Assembly (NCBI RefSeq): GCF_001649575.2
Contig: NC_051437.1
Span: 14,609,132-14,673,131 of the forward strand
DNA: 64,000 nucleotides
Direction of reading: 5' to 3'
From: Kryptolebias marmoratus
Lineage: Eukaryota > Chordata > Actinopteri > Cyprinodontiformes > Rivulidae
Below are positions 1 to 12,370 of the stretch, piece after piece. Every line of letters begins with the position of its first letter. The first letter of the stretch is position 1. Position numbers and translations under genes: made by a program. The notes below the pieces were generated by a model. The model worked only from the letters and a program-made list of their open reading frames with translations, made no database searches and was not told where the DNA came from.

Positions 1-40
1 GCTCGGTTCGGGCCGCATTGAGGGTAACGGAAGAAGAATA

Positions 41-62
41 AATAATAATAATAATAATAATA
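41..62 (+). repeat. (AAT)n microsatellite
   Basis: A run of AAT units at the left edge, just before the hairpin array. Confidence 0.9.
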
Positions 63-94
63 AAGAGACCTTATTCGGTGTAGAGTAATAGAGG

Positions 95-384
95 CCTGCA
101 TGCATTGCATGAGGCAGTACAATGCCTTGCTTCGCAAGGCATTGTACTGCTCTTTATGCACTGCTGGCAGGCCCCAATAAAGAGACACCTTATTCGGTGT
201 AGAGTAAGAGAGGCCTGCATGCATTGCATGAGGCAGTACGAGGTGTGGAGTAATAGGTGCCTGCATGCATTGCATGAGGCAGTACGAGGTGTAGAGTAAT
301 AGGTGCCTGCATGCATTGCATGAGGCAGTACAATGCCTTGCTTCGCAAGGCATTGTACTGCTCTCTATGCACTGCTGGCAGGCC
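95..384 (+). repeat. Tandem array with two complete long hairpins and two half-copies
   Basis: Four copies of a unit starting GCCTGCATGCATTGCATGAG begin at 95, 213, 259 and 305; the last three starts are exactly 46 bp apart. The first and fourth copies continue into a perfect 17-bp inverted repeat with a 3-base loop (arms 114-130/134-150 and 325-341/345-361; arm GCAGTACAATGCCTTGC). An imperfect outer stem extends pairing to about 95-173 and 305-384. The middle two copies lack the loop and 3' arm. The fold resembles a miRNA precursor or a small foldback element. I do not recognise the family. Confidence 0.75.
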
Positions 385-461
385 CCAATAATCAATCAGC
401 TATCTAAAGTAGGTAAGATGTTAAGTGGTTATAACCTTTCTGCAGCACCCAACATTAAATG

Positions 462-483
462 ATCTGAACTATCCCTTTAACCA
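462..483 (-). repeat. Terminus of dispersed TIR-type repeat (family B)
   Basis: Reads TGATCTGAACTATCCCTTTAA, the same end seen at about 43600-43622 and, inverted, at 52611 (TTAAAGGGAAAGTTCAGAT). The body of the element is not recognisable here. Confidence 0.4.
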
Positions 484-3400
484 TTCTCTTGCTCCATCCA
501 CTTTCTATTACATAAGGGAAGATAATAAAAGCTTGAAAATTTTTCGATTTAAAAACCTAATTCACTGAATATCTCATCAACTCCCCTCAAAGTGTTGGAC
601 ATTGCTACTAAACTATTCCAAAATACTGCCGCTAAGTTGTTTTGACAAAAGTTTGCCCATTTTTCTTCAAGGCTTTGTACACTTTTCCCACCTGCTGTTA
701 CCAAAGACAGTCTATTTGGTTAGGCTGAGCAACAGAGGCATTGCCCTCATTTAAAACCCTGTTTCTGTGTTGGTGGGCTCCTTCTTCAGGGTCCACCAGG
801 CACACATGCTCCTCTGCTGTTAAAAGTCAAAAAGGCTCATTGTCAGAGAATGAGGGAATGGAATATTATCTAATCGTTCATCTAACTTTTCAAAGCACCG
901 CATTAAATCTCCACATAAATGTTTGATACTGTTTTGGACAGATTTCCCAATAATCTGCTCCATATTTGAGTTTGTCACTGTCATGCAAGGCTGCATAATT
1001 CAGGGTTTCCGTTTGGACACCACTTTGCCATTTTGCGACACAAATAATGACCTAGATGCAATAATGAGGTGGGTCTACATGGAGAATCACTTCCACAAAG
1101 CCTAAAGCGGCAGTTTGGTCTGTTTACCGCCTGAAGTGATGATTGATTGCAGTTCTCTCAGTGTTAACTGTTGTGGAGCTGATTCCAACATTTTTAACAA
1201 ATCCAAGTGGTCTCCAGACCTCTGCACACCGGCCTCTTGTGAACACTCATTTTGTTGCTGCCTTCAGCTCCTGATCATTTTCCAGCCGACTCAGTCTTCC
1301 CTCCCCCAAGTGTCCAATCCCTCCTCCAATTCCCCCTCTGCATGCAAAACAAATGCCTAAATATAATACGCTTGATTCATTTCAGACATTTCATCTTTCT
1401 GACTTTTGGTTTTCAGCATTTTCTTCCTTAATGCATTAACATGTGATGCGGTAAATACTTTGATCTGAGTGGATTAAAAGCATGCTTCCCAGTATCATGC
1501 TCTCTTTATTTTCCACAGATATCAGTTTCACAGATTTGTTCTTGCATCGTAACATAAAATCTCAATATAAACGTGGCTGAAAACCTTTACTAGTAAATCA
1601 TGTAAATTACTGTATTAAATGAGTCAATTTAATGTACATTTACAGCTTGCTCTGTGCAATTATAAGGCCAGTTTATACGGTGCAAAACAAAGACAAGACA
1701 ATGATCTCAACTCACAGCAGAAATAACCAACTAAGAATTTATAGCCTATTCCACCAGTACTCTTTAATTAGAAGAGGGGTGTCAGGGGAGGACTATAGCC
1801 TCTATTACCTCTGATTGGTGAAGCTGAAATCATTTCCATACCTGCATCAATTAAGTTTAGCGGTCGAGGACACATCTGTTTGTGGTTACAGTGCTTGGCA
1901 CTGAAATATATTTTACCCTCAGCTATTCCTTTGTTTTAGTGCTGAACAGTTTTTGTTTTGAAATGGAGTTCAGGTCATTAAATGCCAATTTGGTAGAGTA
2001 AGAGTATCATCAGTGTGTGTGTGCTTCATAACTGGAAGCTAAATCCAAATTATTTGCAGTGTGAAAGGAAACCTATCCGACAGCGAAGCGTGAGATTTTA
2101 TCAGTGGTTTTGTTGTTTGGCATGTTGGACTTCCACACAATGCAAAACACAGATTTGAGTGGCTTACATTCAAACTGTCTTGTAAATTGAGTTTATAATA
2201 TTATGATTGTTTTTATAAGACTCCTCACTGAACAAAAAAATAAGGTAAGGTTTTGTGTTTGGAAAGGAAGTTATGGTAAAGGTTTCTGGTTTTGAGTGTG
2301 CTTGGGAAATACAAAAACAGAAAAATCTTGCTTATCCAATCAAAAAGTAGAAGGTCTTAAAGTTAGAATTATACACTTTATGAATTAAATGACACTGCTT
2401 TGATCTCCTGTACTTCAGTTGTTTTTGGGGTCTTTGCTACATTTTAAAGTTCCTATAACTGTTTAAGGAGAAAAACCTACTGTTTTAGAAATAAAGATAA
2501 TTGTTTCTGTCCGTTTCTACTCTACAATGCAGAATGAACCATTATTTATATAATTATAACCATTTGGATGGACTGACCAGATGAGCATATATTTAACCGC
2601 AGCACTGTCAGCTGTTATCACAAACTATTAATGGCAGATATTAGTAAAATGCATATAAAGAAATGTTGATGCCATTTTTAAGTAAGTAGTTTGGCCTTTC
2701 ACCATTAGCATCGTGGGCTTTTGAAGCAACAAGACCAAAAAAGAGAGAGGAGATACATGAAACGTGATTGGACTGAAGTGGCTGTTCTTGAGCACATTTG
2801 TCTATAAAATTATTTAATCTATCCTGAAAGACCACACATACATTAACAGGACAAGGTGAATTTAGCTAATGGCAGCTTGGTGACTTGTAGGAAAAGTTTA
2901 TTGACTTTATATTTAATGACAAAAGTTGAGATTTGAAAGGACCATAACCTCAGATTGGAAGTGCTAATAATAATCTCAGCTCCTTCATGTTTAGAGGCTT
3001 TTGCTTGGTGAAGCCAATAAAACAGCAGTCTGGTTAAATAGAGATTAAATGACCATTGAACAAAAACCCACTGTGGACCCACCACCTACATCACACCTAT
3101 CTGTAAGATTCAGGTGAATTCTTGATTTAAAAAAAATATCTTTCATTTTTTTTATGATAGCAATCACTAAAGTTATTACCTTATAGCCTACAAAAACACC
3201 ACTTTCTTTGCAACACACCTGTCTATGAGGAGAATTTCACCAAGCTGAACTTTTATGGTCTCATTCTTTAATAGCATGTTCGTTGTTTGTGTGTCTTTGT
3301 TGCAAAAGCAAAAAGAAAGTACTTGTCATTGGTTGAGTTGTGATATGGCAGAAATATTGGGAAAGAGGAACAAAATGTGCATGTCCACTAGCCACTAGTT

Positions 3401-6400
3401 GTGCATCTCTGCAGAAGAAACCGGGGAGACTTCCATTGATTTTTGTTTCTAATTTGGCTTTTTCATGTAGCTCCAAAGCTTATATAACAACCTGGCCAGC
3501 AGCTGCTCTTACATCAGCAGCAACAGGACAGCAACGTCCTCGGAGTTGCAAGCACAGCTGAAGTCACATTGCACAGCACACATTGGGGCATTACAAAGGT
3601 TAAATGGTGCTTGACCGCTTTTAGCATCACCTAGATGCATCAGCAATGGGTAGGATTTCATTCAATGGGCTTATTTTTTATTAGATTGTCCCAGAGAGAT
3701 TCAGCACACTTGAATTATGGGTAGGTAGGATGTTGTTTGGCTAGGGACGCACTGAACTGAACCCACAGATGGCGAGCAAATTTTCTAGAAATATTTGGCA
3801 TGGATCACGAGTGAGGTTAATAAATATTGTGGGAATAATATGGAAAGCCAGAAAAGCATGTGGTATTTGTTTGACCAACAGACCATAGAGGCAACCTCTG
3901 CCTTAGACTTAAACTATCTCTATAGTTTACCTCTGTTTCACCCCCCAAAACACCCAACTGTGTCAATAATTGGCTCAATATTATTGGCTGTCACAGACAA
4001 TATGAGACACAGACTCCTGAGAGCCAAACAGTTTGTTATCAATGGCTGAACTGAAAAGGACAAACCTAAAGTACAGTTGTCAACATGGCCCAGTTCCAAT
4101 CTCCGCTCTCACAGAACAGACTTTGGGACCGATTCCTGCTCATAACACGAGGACTCTGACCGTTTCCACCATCAGGAGTACAGCTGACTTTGAGTACTTG
4201 GCCTTTTTGTTTCCATGCATGTGTAAGCTTTTGTGCAGAACTTGTATAAATGTGTGCTACCCGTATGTCACATTAACATTTAATTTTATCTCGGATTAAG
4301 TGACCAGTCATTGTCACTGTGTGTATTGCACATTTGTGTTGTTTTTGATTTCAGGTCAGATGTCTTTTTTAAATTTATCTTGTTGCTTTCTCTTTCTCTT
4401 TCTAGTATTTTATAACAATGCTTGCAAGTAAGGAAATGTGTTCTGTCACAAGAACAGTTTATGCTTCTCTTTCAGCAGTGATGTAAAATGTATCCGGGAA
4501 GGATATTTGGCTTTGGGTGGAGAATGGGACTGTGCCTTTGTCACCCACACCCTTTTAGGAATTATGTTCTATGAGTGATGATTTCAGTATCTAAAAGGCC
4601 AGCTGTTTTAAAATGATTAAACAAAGAATAACTGGAGTTTGACCAAAACAAGCCTCAGAGTCTGTTATTTGTTACTCAATACTACATTTTTTTAAATCTA
4701 AAACTCTGCAACAGTATTTTTGTCTCGTTTTTGCACTCTGTGCAGCCTTTATATTTGTCTCTATATGGGTTTGATTAGGTGGAGGAGCATAGATAGATTG
4801 TGTATATGCTGATGGTGCTGAGGCTGCTGAATGCCTGTAGTCAGTCCAAAAGTTTATTCTACACCTGATGCATCCACAGCCTCAGCAACATCTTGAACAC
4901 CTCTTCATGTGACATCTCTAACAACCACAGATTGTAGGAGATTCTGCCACTGCAGAGTAGGGAAAGCTCCTGCCCAAGCACTTGGTGTTGGACCTGGGGA
5001 GTGCCAATGCATGGCTGGGTGTTGACGTCTGCGTGATACGACCTGAAAGCTGGAGGGAGCAATGCCTTCTGATTTGCCGGGCAGTCTGAAGTGTGTATCT
5101 TGGAGAAAAGAGTTGCTGCAGTGACCTCTATGCAATGGCTCAGTTTGACAATCGCATAATACCAGACAGATAGTCAGACCATGTAGGTTTGCTAACAATA
5201 CATGTGCCTAGAATATTCATCTTCTAACTGAGACTGTCTTTTGTGTTCGCAAATCAGACATTGGGTTGAGCTGGAATCCTCTTTCTGGACAGAATCATCG
5301 CTTTGCATTAACTGGATTTAAAGGCGACCTTCCATGCATTAGCTCAGCACTCAATGTTTTCCAGGTCTTTGTTTAAGCTTGTTGCCACTGTGCTGGAATT
5401 TCTTAAATAATAAGGCGAGCTCAAGAAATTAAAAAATTCAAAACTGTTTTTGTGGTGATTTATTACAGGATTGCTAACAATGGACACAGGTTCATACAGA
5501 GTGCAAAGGTCTGATGAAGTTGTGACAACATTATCAACAAAACATTTGTTGATTCTACAGCCCATGATCAGAAAATCACCAAATGAGCTTCAGCCTCACT
5601 GTACCGGATAGTTACATAACTTAATCTAAACAGAACATACTATTATCCTGGCCATGGCACATTTAAATCCACGTGTATGAATGGATTTTGATAACGGATG
5701 ATATGACAATAAAAACCCATAATCTGTTGTTTGGGGCTCAGTGCCAACGATGACCTTAAGCGAAATAATTCAACAATCCAGACAATCAATAATTTCATTA
5801 AATAATTCCATCACACCGCCTCGGACCTATCTAAGAAGGTTATGAGTGCCCAGATGGTGAAATAATCAGCATACAAACATGTTGTTCTCACGTTGTTTCA
5901 TTGGTGATGGTTGCTATTATCATCTGATTTATTACAGGGAAAGCTAAAACTGACATCACTGTTGCTGCTGCCTGATGTTTCAGCTGATTGCGCACCTCTT
6001 CACTGCACAGCTGGCTCCTTTACAAAATGTAGGTATTAAAGCTGCAAACTTGTATGCAAGTTCAACTTTGCGGACATGGCTAAGATAGATCAGCAGATAA
6101 ACGTGAACTGTCCCAGATGTCTTAAAGTGAATATTGTTCCATGCTTGTAAGTTGGTTTGGACCAAAGGATCTCGGCTATGATTGCTATATCTGTACTGCA
6201 AATCACATCTGTTACTGTTACTCCAGTGGTGTTATGTTTAGCAGAATAAGGCAGCTAATTAAGTTTGTGTTAAAGTACATCTTGAAATTCCAAGATCAGA
6301 AAAAGAGCAGTGGTTAAACTCACAGTCAACAATCAGGTCAGAGGTCAAAGTGGAGTTAAGACCTCGTTGGTCATGACAGACTCTCTCATGTCTTAAAAGT

Positions 6401-9400
6401 GAACTTTATTTTTGGAAGATTCCAACTCATCAGCTTGCATCAGTGAATTACAGAAAAGGACATTGCTCGCGTGGTGTTTGTGTTAAAGTAGTAGTAGTCC
6501 GTGGCATGTGAAACAAAACAGTGAACAGGTCACGGGTTGTTTGTGAGTCAGTGAGCTGTGTGACAGTGAGCCTAACAGAAGCTCCACAGGACAGATCTAC
6601 ACATGTGACTTTGATATTACAGCTGTGTTGAACTGGATTCTATCAAAAGAAGTCCTCTGACCTACAAGACACACGGTGAAGAATGAGTAGAAAAACACTG
6701 AAGTGGAGATGCTTCCTGGAAGGGAAAAGAAACCCATTTGGAATTCTTGAATTCCAGGATTCCTGGGCACCCTGCAGAGGCTCGGAAGCTGCAGGAGTAA
6801 GATTGGCTCAAGTTGACCGGACGGAGCAAAGTTGGCTTCCTGAGAGGATGTGCATCTATGCAAATAAGGGGATGGAATTTGTGTCAAGAAAGTCAAGCAA
6901 ATGAGCTGCTTTCTCCCCCTCCCCGTCACAGTCAGACCACAGTTACAGTTTGTTTTCTCTCTTTTTGGTTTGAGCAAATGTTTGCAGAAAAAAAAATGTT
7001 TCAGCCTCAGACATCTGCCTGGGTGTTTCCCATGGCAGTGGTTCAATGACACTGTCAAAAAGTAATAGCTCTTTCCTGTGACCAAGAAAGAGTGTTTGAA
7101 ACTGAATATAACAAAATGATAATAGGATTTTGGGAACTAGGGTATAAATCCAAAACAGTTAAGACAACATAGAAAAAAGGCTATTCAAAGACAAACATTA
7201 TTATATTAAAAAAAATGCTCAAAGACTGACAACACACATGTTGGTATTTGTAACAATGTATACAGTAGTACTGAGGGAAAGAAAACTGGGGTTTAATTCA
7301 GACCAATACAACACTTGGTCAGATATTTTCTGAACCACAGTATTTTGTTTAAGGATGCATTTTATCAGAAAGAATTTTCCATCAGTAATTTTATAGACTA
7401 TAAATCCACTTTTGTGATCTAAAAACTGGAATATCCAAGTTGCAAAGTTTTTTTTAAATAAAAGAGTTAATTGGTAAAACACATTTTGTAAAAGACATCA
7501 AATTTGTTGCTTTTTTCCTTTCACTTTCACAGGTTTGGCATGGTCATAAATGTTTATTACAGGCACTGACAGTGCTGTTCATTCTCTCAGCCAAGTCAGT
7601 TTTGATCATTTGGAAAGCGTGCTATGAAAACATTTGAAGATTCTTCAGGAGACAAACCTTCTGCAGCAAGCAAACCTATTTGCTCATTCTTATTTGAAAA
7701 TGTATTTTGTCTGATTCCATTTGCTTTCATCACTATTCAGGAAACAGATAAGGAGGCATGAACCAGTTGTGTGTTAGAGATTTGCTGTAATGTTGCAATT
7801 TGCAGTCCTTCCTGCAAGCTGTTGCTTCTAAAGTCATTTATGTATCTGTATGTATTCTTTGGCCTGATTTCTGCCCATGTTACCGTTCGCTTGGGGCACT
7901 TACGGAGCATATGGAAGCATTATGCGAATAAAAAAGGCTTTCTGTGCATTGGCGAGACATGAGAGAAAGTACAATGTGAGGGATGAAATCTGAAACACTG
8001 AACTAGCTGTAAATTCCGAGTGTGGATTGGGAAGGTCACAGAGTTTAGCGCGGTCGGCTTCATGTGGGACTGCTGTGTCATATTTCACACATGACTTCAG
8101 TGGGGATTTGTGCAGATAAGATGTGTGAGCAAATATTACATTTCAAATAAACAGCACGAAAAAAACGTGTTGCAAATGTTGTGAATTTAGTGTGTAAGTG
8201 TGCGTAAGGGAATTTAAGCACAAGAATGTATTTTTTTTTTCTTTTGCATCATTATCTTTGGGTGGATCCTCATTTTTTGGCATCAATGACGACATTGTTC
8301 TCCTGAAACTACTGAAGGCTAACACCAAACTCTCAAACTGATGCAAAAAGATGAGGAGTGTTCTTGGACAAAAGCTTTTTTGTTGTTGTTGTTGTCATCA
8401 TTTGTTACATTTTAGGCAAATTTGGAGATTTTCTCAATGATTATCTCTGCTTATAAAAAACCCTAAAAGCCTAGCATTCCTGGAAGGAAAGCATGTTACT
8501 CACCACCTTTTTGGACAGAGTTTTAATTTAAACTTGTCTTTTGATAAGAAAAAACACCCAAAACATTTAACAAGTATTTCCACACTTAACATAGTTTAAA
8601 ATAACTTCACTGTTCAGTGACTTGCTTTAACAATGACCTCATAGACTCTGATATCAGGTGTCAGTCTGTCACTCCACTTTGGTGCTTTAGAGGCAGGTCT
8701 GATTATATTTCATGGCAGAAAAGCTATCAGAAGGGAGAAATGTAAAACAAACGGTTTCTTGGCTAAATTTCTGACACTTTTTTTTGTTGTCTAATTAAAT
8801 TTTCTGTGTGAGGAGGCCATTCAGAAAAGACTTACAGAGTAGAGATGTGTCCAAATACCGCCATCATCACTGGAGGCTCCACGTGTCAGGCCACGTTAGT
8901 GTCAGTGATCCGCACTGAACACATCTGTCCCTTTGCATTAGGCTCTAACTCTAACCCCAGGCTTCCCAGGCCTGAGACAGTCCACACCTGGTTTAACCTG
9001 TCCACAGATGTCAGATCTGTTTGGGTGAAGGAGGAGGGAGAGCTGCTGGGATTAGTCTTATTTCCTGGCTGAGACCCAGTGTTTGATTAAACTGTTCAGT
9101 ATCCTTTGATACATCTCATTTACGCCTTTTAATAACTGAGGTTGAATACCCCCTATCAGCCTTTATTCGGGAATAAAACTTCCTTGAACTGAAAAGTGAA
9201 ATGAGTTTGTTCTCCTGTGCAAACACTTGTATACATCACATATGAGCCTTGGTCAAAACCAGAGCTACTGATTGATGGAAATGGCAGAATGTATATAAAT
9301 GAGCCAAACATACAGAGAGCCCATATTAATTTTGTAAGGCATTTCACCTTTCATTATGACGAACTGCTCAAATATTCATATGACAGCTTCTCTCAAGGAA

Positions 9401-10028
9401 ACCTTGGTTGTGAAAATCTGGGCAATTTCACAACCACACAAGCAATTTATCCAATGGCCAATTACCAATACTAATTTAATTGTTCTTTTCACTTTAATGC
9501 CAACATGGGAAACATGTTCAGTCACACTTTTATAAGGAGTGACTGAACAGATTTCAAGTATTTCAACTAGACATCGGTTCAATGAGCATAACTTCAAAAA
9601 AGAAAAAAAAAACATTTGTCATCTTTAAATAAAACATTAGAAAAAAATGTTTATTTCATGTTATTTATTTGTCTATTTGTCAACAATTGCTCACACAGCG
9701 ACCTTTCAGTTCTTGCCTGGCTGAACCTTTTTTTTTATGTGAAGCATGAATTAAATAAATCTTGACCATCTCAGGGCAAAGTCAGTGTGACACAACCAGG
9801 ACACACCAGATAAATCAACCACTGCTGTCACTTTATGTTATACTTTTTTTTTCTTTTTCCTTTTTTTGCCAGTAGGCTGATTGCAGCCAACCATTGGCCG
9901 ACACCGATGTTAGGATGACGTAATTATTCATATTTTCTGAGGTAAATAGTTAGGCGTACAATGGATTACTTGGATAAAAAGTTTCTCACTTTAATTCTGT
10001 TTAAATCACAAATCTCTGCTTTCTGTTT
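484..10028. other. Gene-free upstream sequence
   Basis: Read on both strands. No exon, RNA gene or intact mobile element is recognised. A short fragment of repeat family A is at 8468-8510, and a perfect DR1-type motif is at 6335-6347. The longest frame (6597-7085, minus strand) is open by chance: its composition is Phe/Ser/Leu/Pro-rich and it has no domain. Confidence 0.6.
6335..6347 (+). promoter_or_regulatory. Perfect DR1 nuclear-receptor motif
   Basis: AGGTCAGAGGTCA is two perfect half-sites spaced by one base, the consensus for RXR heterodimers, HNF4 and COUP-TF. Function is unknown and such 13-mers do occur by chance. Confidence 0.3.
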
Positions 10029-10220
10029 TGGTAGCAATACACAATGCCAGTAGGGAGCTACCTGCTGGGACTGGGTTGCATTATGAAGTGACTTATTGCC
10101 CTGTACTTACTTGCTATGTACCCTGTAGGTACAAAGTAACAAGTCATTTCATAATACTGCCCGGTCCCACAGGTACATACTAGGTATGTAGTCACTAAGC
10201 TGTATTATGAATTGCTACCA
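10029..10220. mobile_element. 192-bp palindromic (foldback) MITE-like element
   Basis: The outermost 10 bases are exact inverted copies: TGGTAGCAAT at 10029-10038 and ATTGCTACCA at 10211-10220. Inside, GGGACTGGGTTGCATTATGA near 10069 is the imperfect reverse complement of the stretch ending CCCGGTCCCA near 10161-10170. The whole element folds on itself and has no coding capacity. No clear target-site duplication is visible, so its superfamily is unassigned. Confidence 0.65.
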
Positions 10221-11432
10221 CAATTTTTTCGCAAAAGTTGCTTTTCTTTATCTTTACTACTTCAACATTTCTTTACTTTATAAGTCTAAGTCACACTTCT
10301 AATATGCTCAGCAGGTCCAATTAGAGCCATTCCTGCAGTGTCACACATGATGATGCTTTTTACTCAGTTCGGCTGGATTTTGTCACACATAATTTAGATT
10401 TGTTCACAAAAGCACAGACAGCAGAATCGTGGAGGTGTTTGCTTTTACTGAAACAGCTTAGCACTGCCTCTTGCAGTTCCAGCTTGAGAAATCATACGTG
10501 CAAAAAACTATTTGAACCAATACATGCACATGAAAATGAAAATGCAAACACTGATTTGAGGTCTGAATATTAACTGACCAGGTCCTAACTGCATGTGTAA
10601 AAGATGTGGCAGCTCAAAACTAATACCTAGCTTTCTTTAGCATTTACAATATATATATATTTGTGAAACAACAAACTGCATTCATCAGGAAGTTTTGGTT
10701 CTAGTTTTCATATACAGTTCATGATTTTCTCTACAGCTTCATCTTGCCTTTTTTTTTTTTTCTTACTTGGTCATTATTCCTGTGGATGTGTTTGGGGCTT
10801 GGGACAGGTCAGATCTCAAACACAGAGGAGATCTGTTGATCTCCTGGGCTCTGATGGCTTCCAGCTGCCCTGTTCTCTCCTCTCTCATGAGTCCAATGCA
10901 TCCCAGATGTCTCGTGTTGACTGGCTGGGCAAACTCACAGCTGCCTCGCAGCTCAGGAGGAGAAAGTGGAAAAAAAAGAAGAGAAGAATGAGCTGACTAA
11001 AGATGCCAGCCAAACGTGGAGTGTTCGGACTTAGCTCAGATGAAATTAAACACAGATCATAATTCAGCAGATAAGCAGCAATTTTTGCAATCTACAGTGA
11101 AAGATCAATGTACATTTTTTATATAACTGTTTCATGTTTTGAGATAACAATTCACAATAGATGATGCAGAACAAACAAGAGCATCAAGGTACAAACTAAC
11201 AATTCTTTCTCCATTACATGTGATTTTTTAAAATAATATTTGTTACTTATTTATTGCTTTTGGGTTTACTTTTGCCTCGGCCTAAACAGAAAGTGAAACT
11301 ACGTGTTTTAGTGTTTGCTATGTTTTATTTTGTAGCCACGGTGTCTCCAGCAACCCAAGAGACAGGAGACCACCTGCTTTCACAGTCCCCCTTCTGTTAC
11401 CCTGCTCTGCCTCTCCTCGATGTCACATAAAA

Positions 11433-11434
<2 letters not shown>

Positions 11435-11464
<30 letters not shown>
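11435..11464 (+). repeat. (AC)15 microsatellite
   Basis: Uninterrupted dinucleotide run. Confidence 0.95.
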
Positions 11465-11468
<4 letters not shown>

Positions 11469-11869
11469 GCAAGGAGGATTTTATCCAGCCTCTGTCTCGA
11501 GCACTTTCCTCTGGAACAATATATTACAGTGCTGAACACGCCTTTAAATTGGTCTTTTGGGGATGATTCCTAACGCACATTTCATTAAATGTTTTGACAC
11601 AATGTTATTTTATTTACGATTGCAGTCCTACAAAGGTGTCTACCTGACAGCTTTTTTCCATTAGTGAAAGCAGTTGTGTGCACGTGTAGGTGTTGATTCA
11701 TACATGTGGAGGAGAAAGGAGTGTTTGGTGTAAAACTGAATAAATACGGCTGTAAAGCATCTGTGTTTGCTCTTTTTTTTATTAGGTCATGCTACAGTAA
11801 ATAACTACTTATAGAGGATCAGGAGGAAATAAAACGTGCACTGAGATCCATGAGGAAGAAAACAAAACA

Positions 11870-12363
11870 ACTAGCGGTTCTGGAAGGAATGCATATTGCC
11901 CACCGCCTTTCATGCATGTAAGTTTTAGACACAAATCTTGCATGATCTGGTAATGCTCAAAGTATGTTCAGGTTGTATCTCAGCTACAGTTAACTGTTAA
12001 AATTTAACTCAATATCTGTAAAATTAACAGCATTATTGTGGTTTATTTGTTTGCTAAGAGTGAATAACTGTGGTGGCCATCTTAAATCAGATTGATTAAA
12101 AAACTGAAAATGCACCTCAAATGACTACTTTCTGAAAGTTTCACTAAAAGTTGTCCAGCAGTACATGAGTTTCTTTTGCTAACAGACAGATACAATCAAC
12201 TATAACAGACTCTTTGATTAGCTGGGGTGGCCATCTTGAACAGGGCTGACTCAAAAGTTAATCAGTTGTAGATGCACATCTAATCGTTACTTTCTGAGCA
12301 TTTCATTAAAAACTATCTGGTGGTTCATGAGACAGACAGACAGACAAACAAGCACACACACAT
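11870..12363 (+). repeat. Dispersed repeat family A, copy 1 (with internal duplication)
   Basis: Starts CTAGCGGTTCTGGAAGGAATG and contains the core GGTGGCCATCTT twice (near 12074 and 12228). Each core is followed by the same run: TGACT..., a GATGCACATCTAAT-type motif, TACTTTCTGAG and TTTCATTAAAA. It ends in ACAGACAGACAAACA and CA repeats. The same string of motifs occurs near 31706, 39713 and 61665. No TIR or ORF is visible and the class is unknown. Confidence 0.65.
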
Positions 12364-12370
12364 GCTTTAA

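Noticed and set aside
95..384. Array considered as a CRISPR-like repeat set
   Set aside because: Eukaryotic context; copies are adjacent with no unique spacers, and the hairpins are nested within the units.
6597..7085. 162-codon open frame on - strand
   Set aside because: Begins and ends in AT-rich non-coding sequence; no family resemblance.
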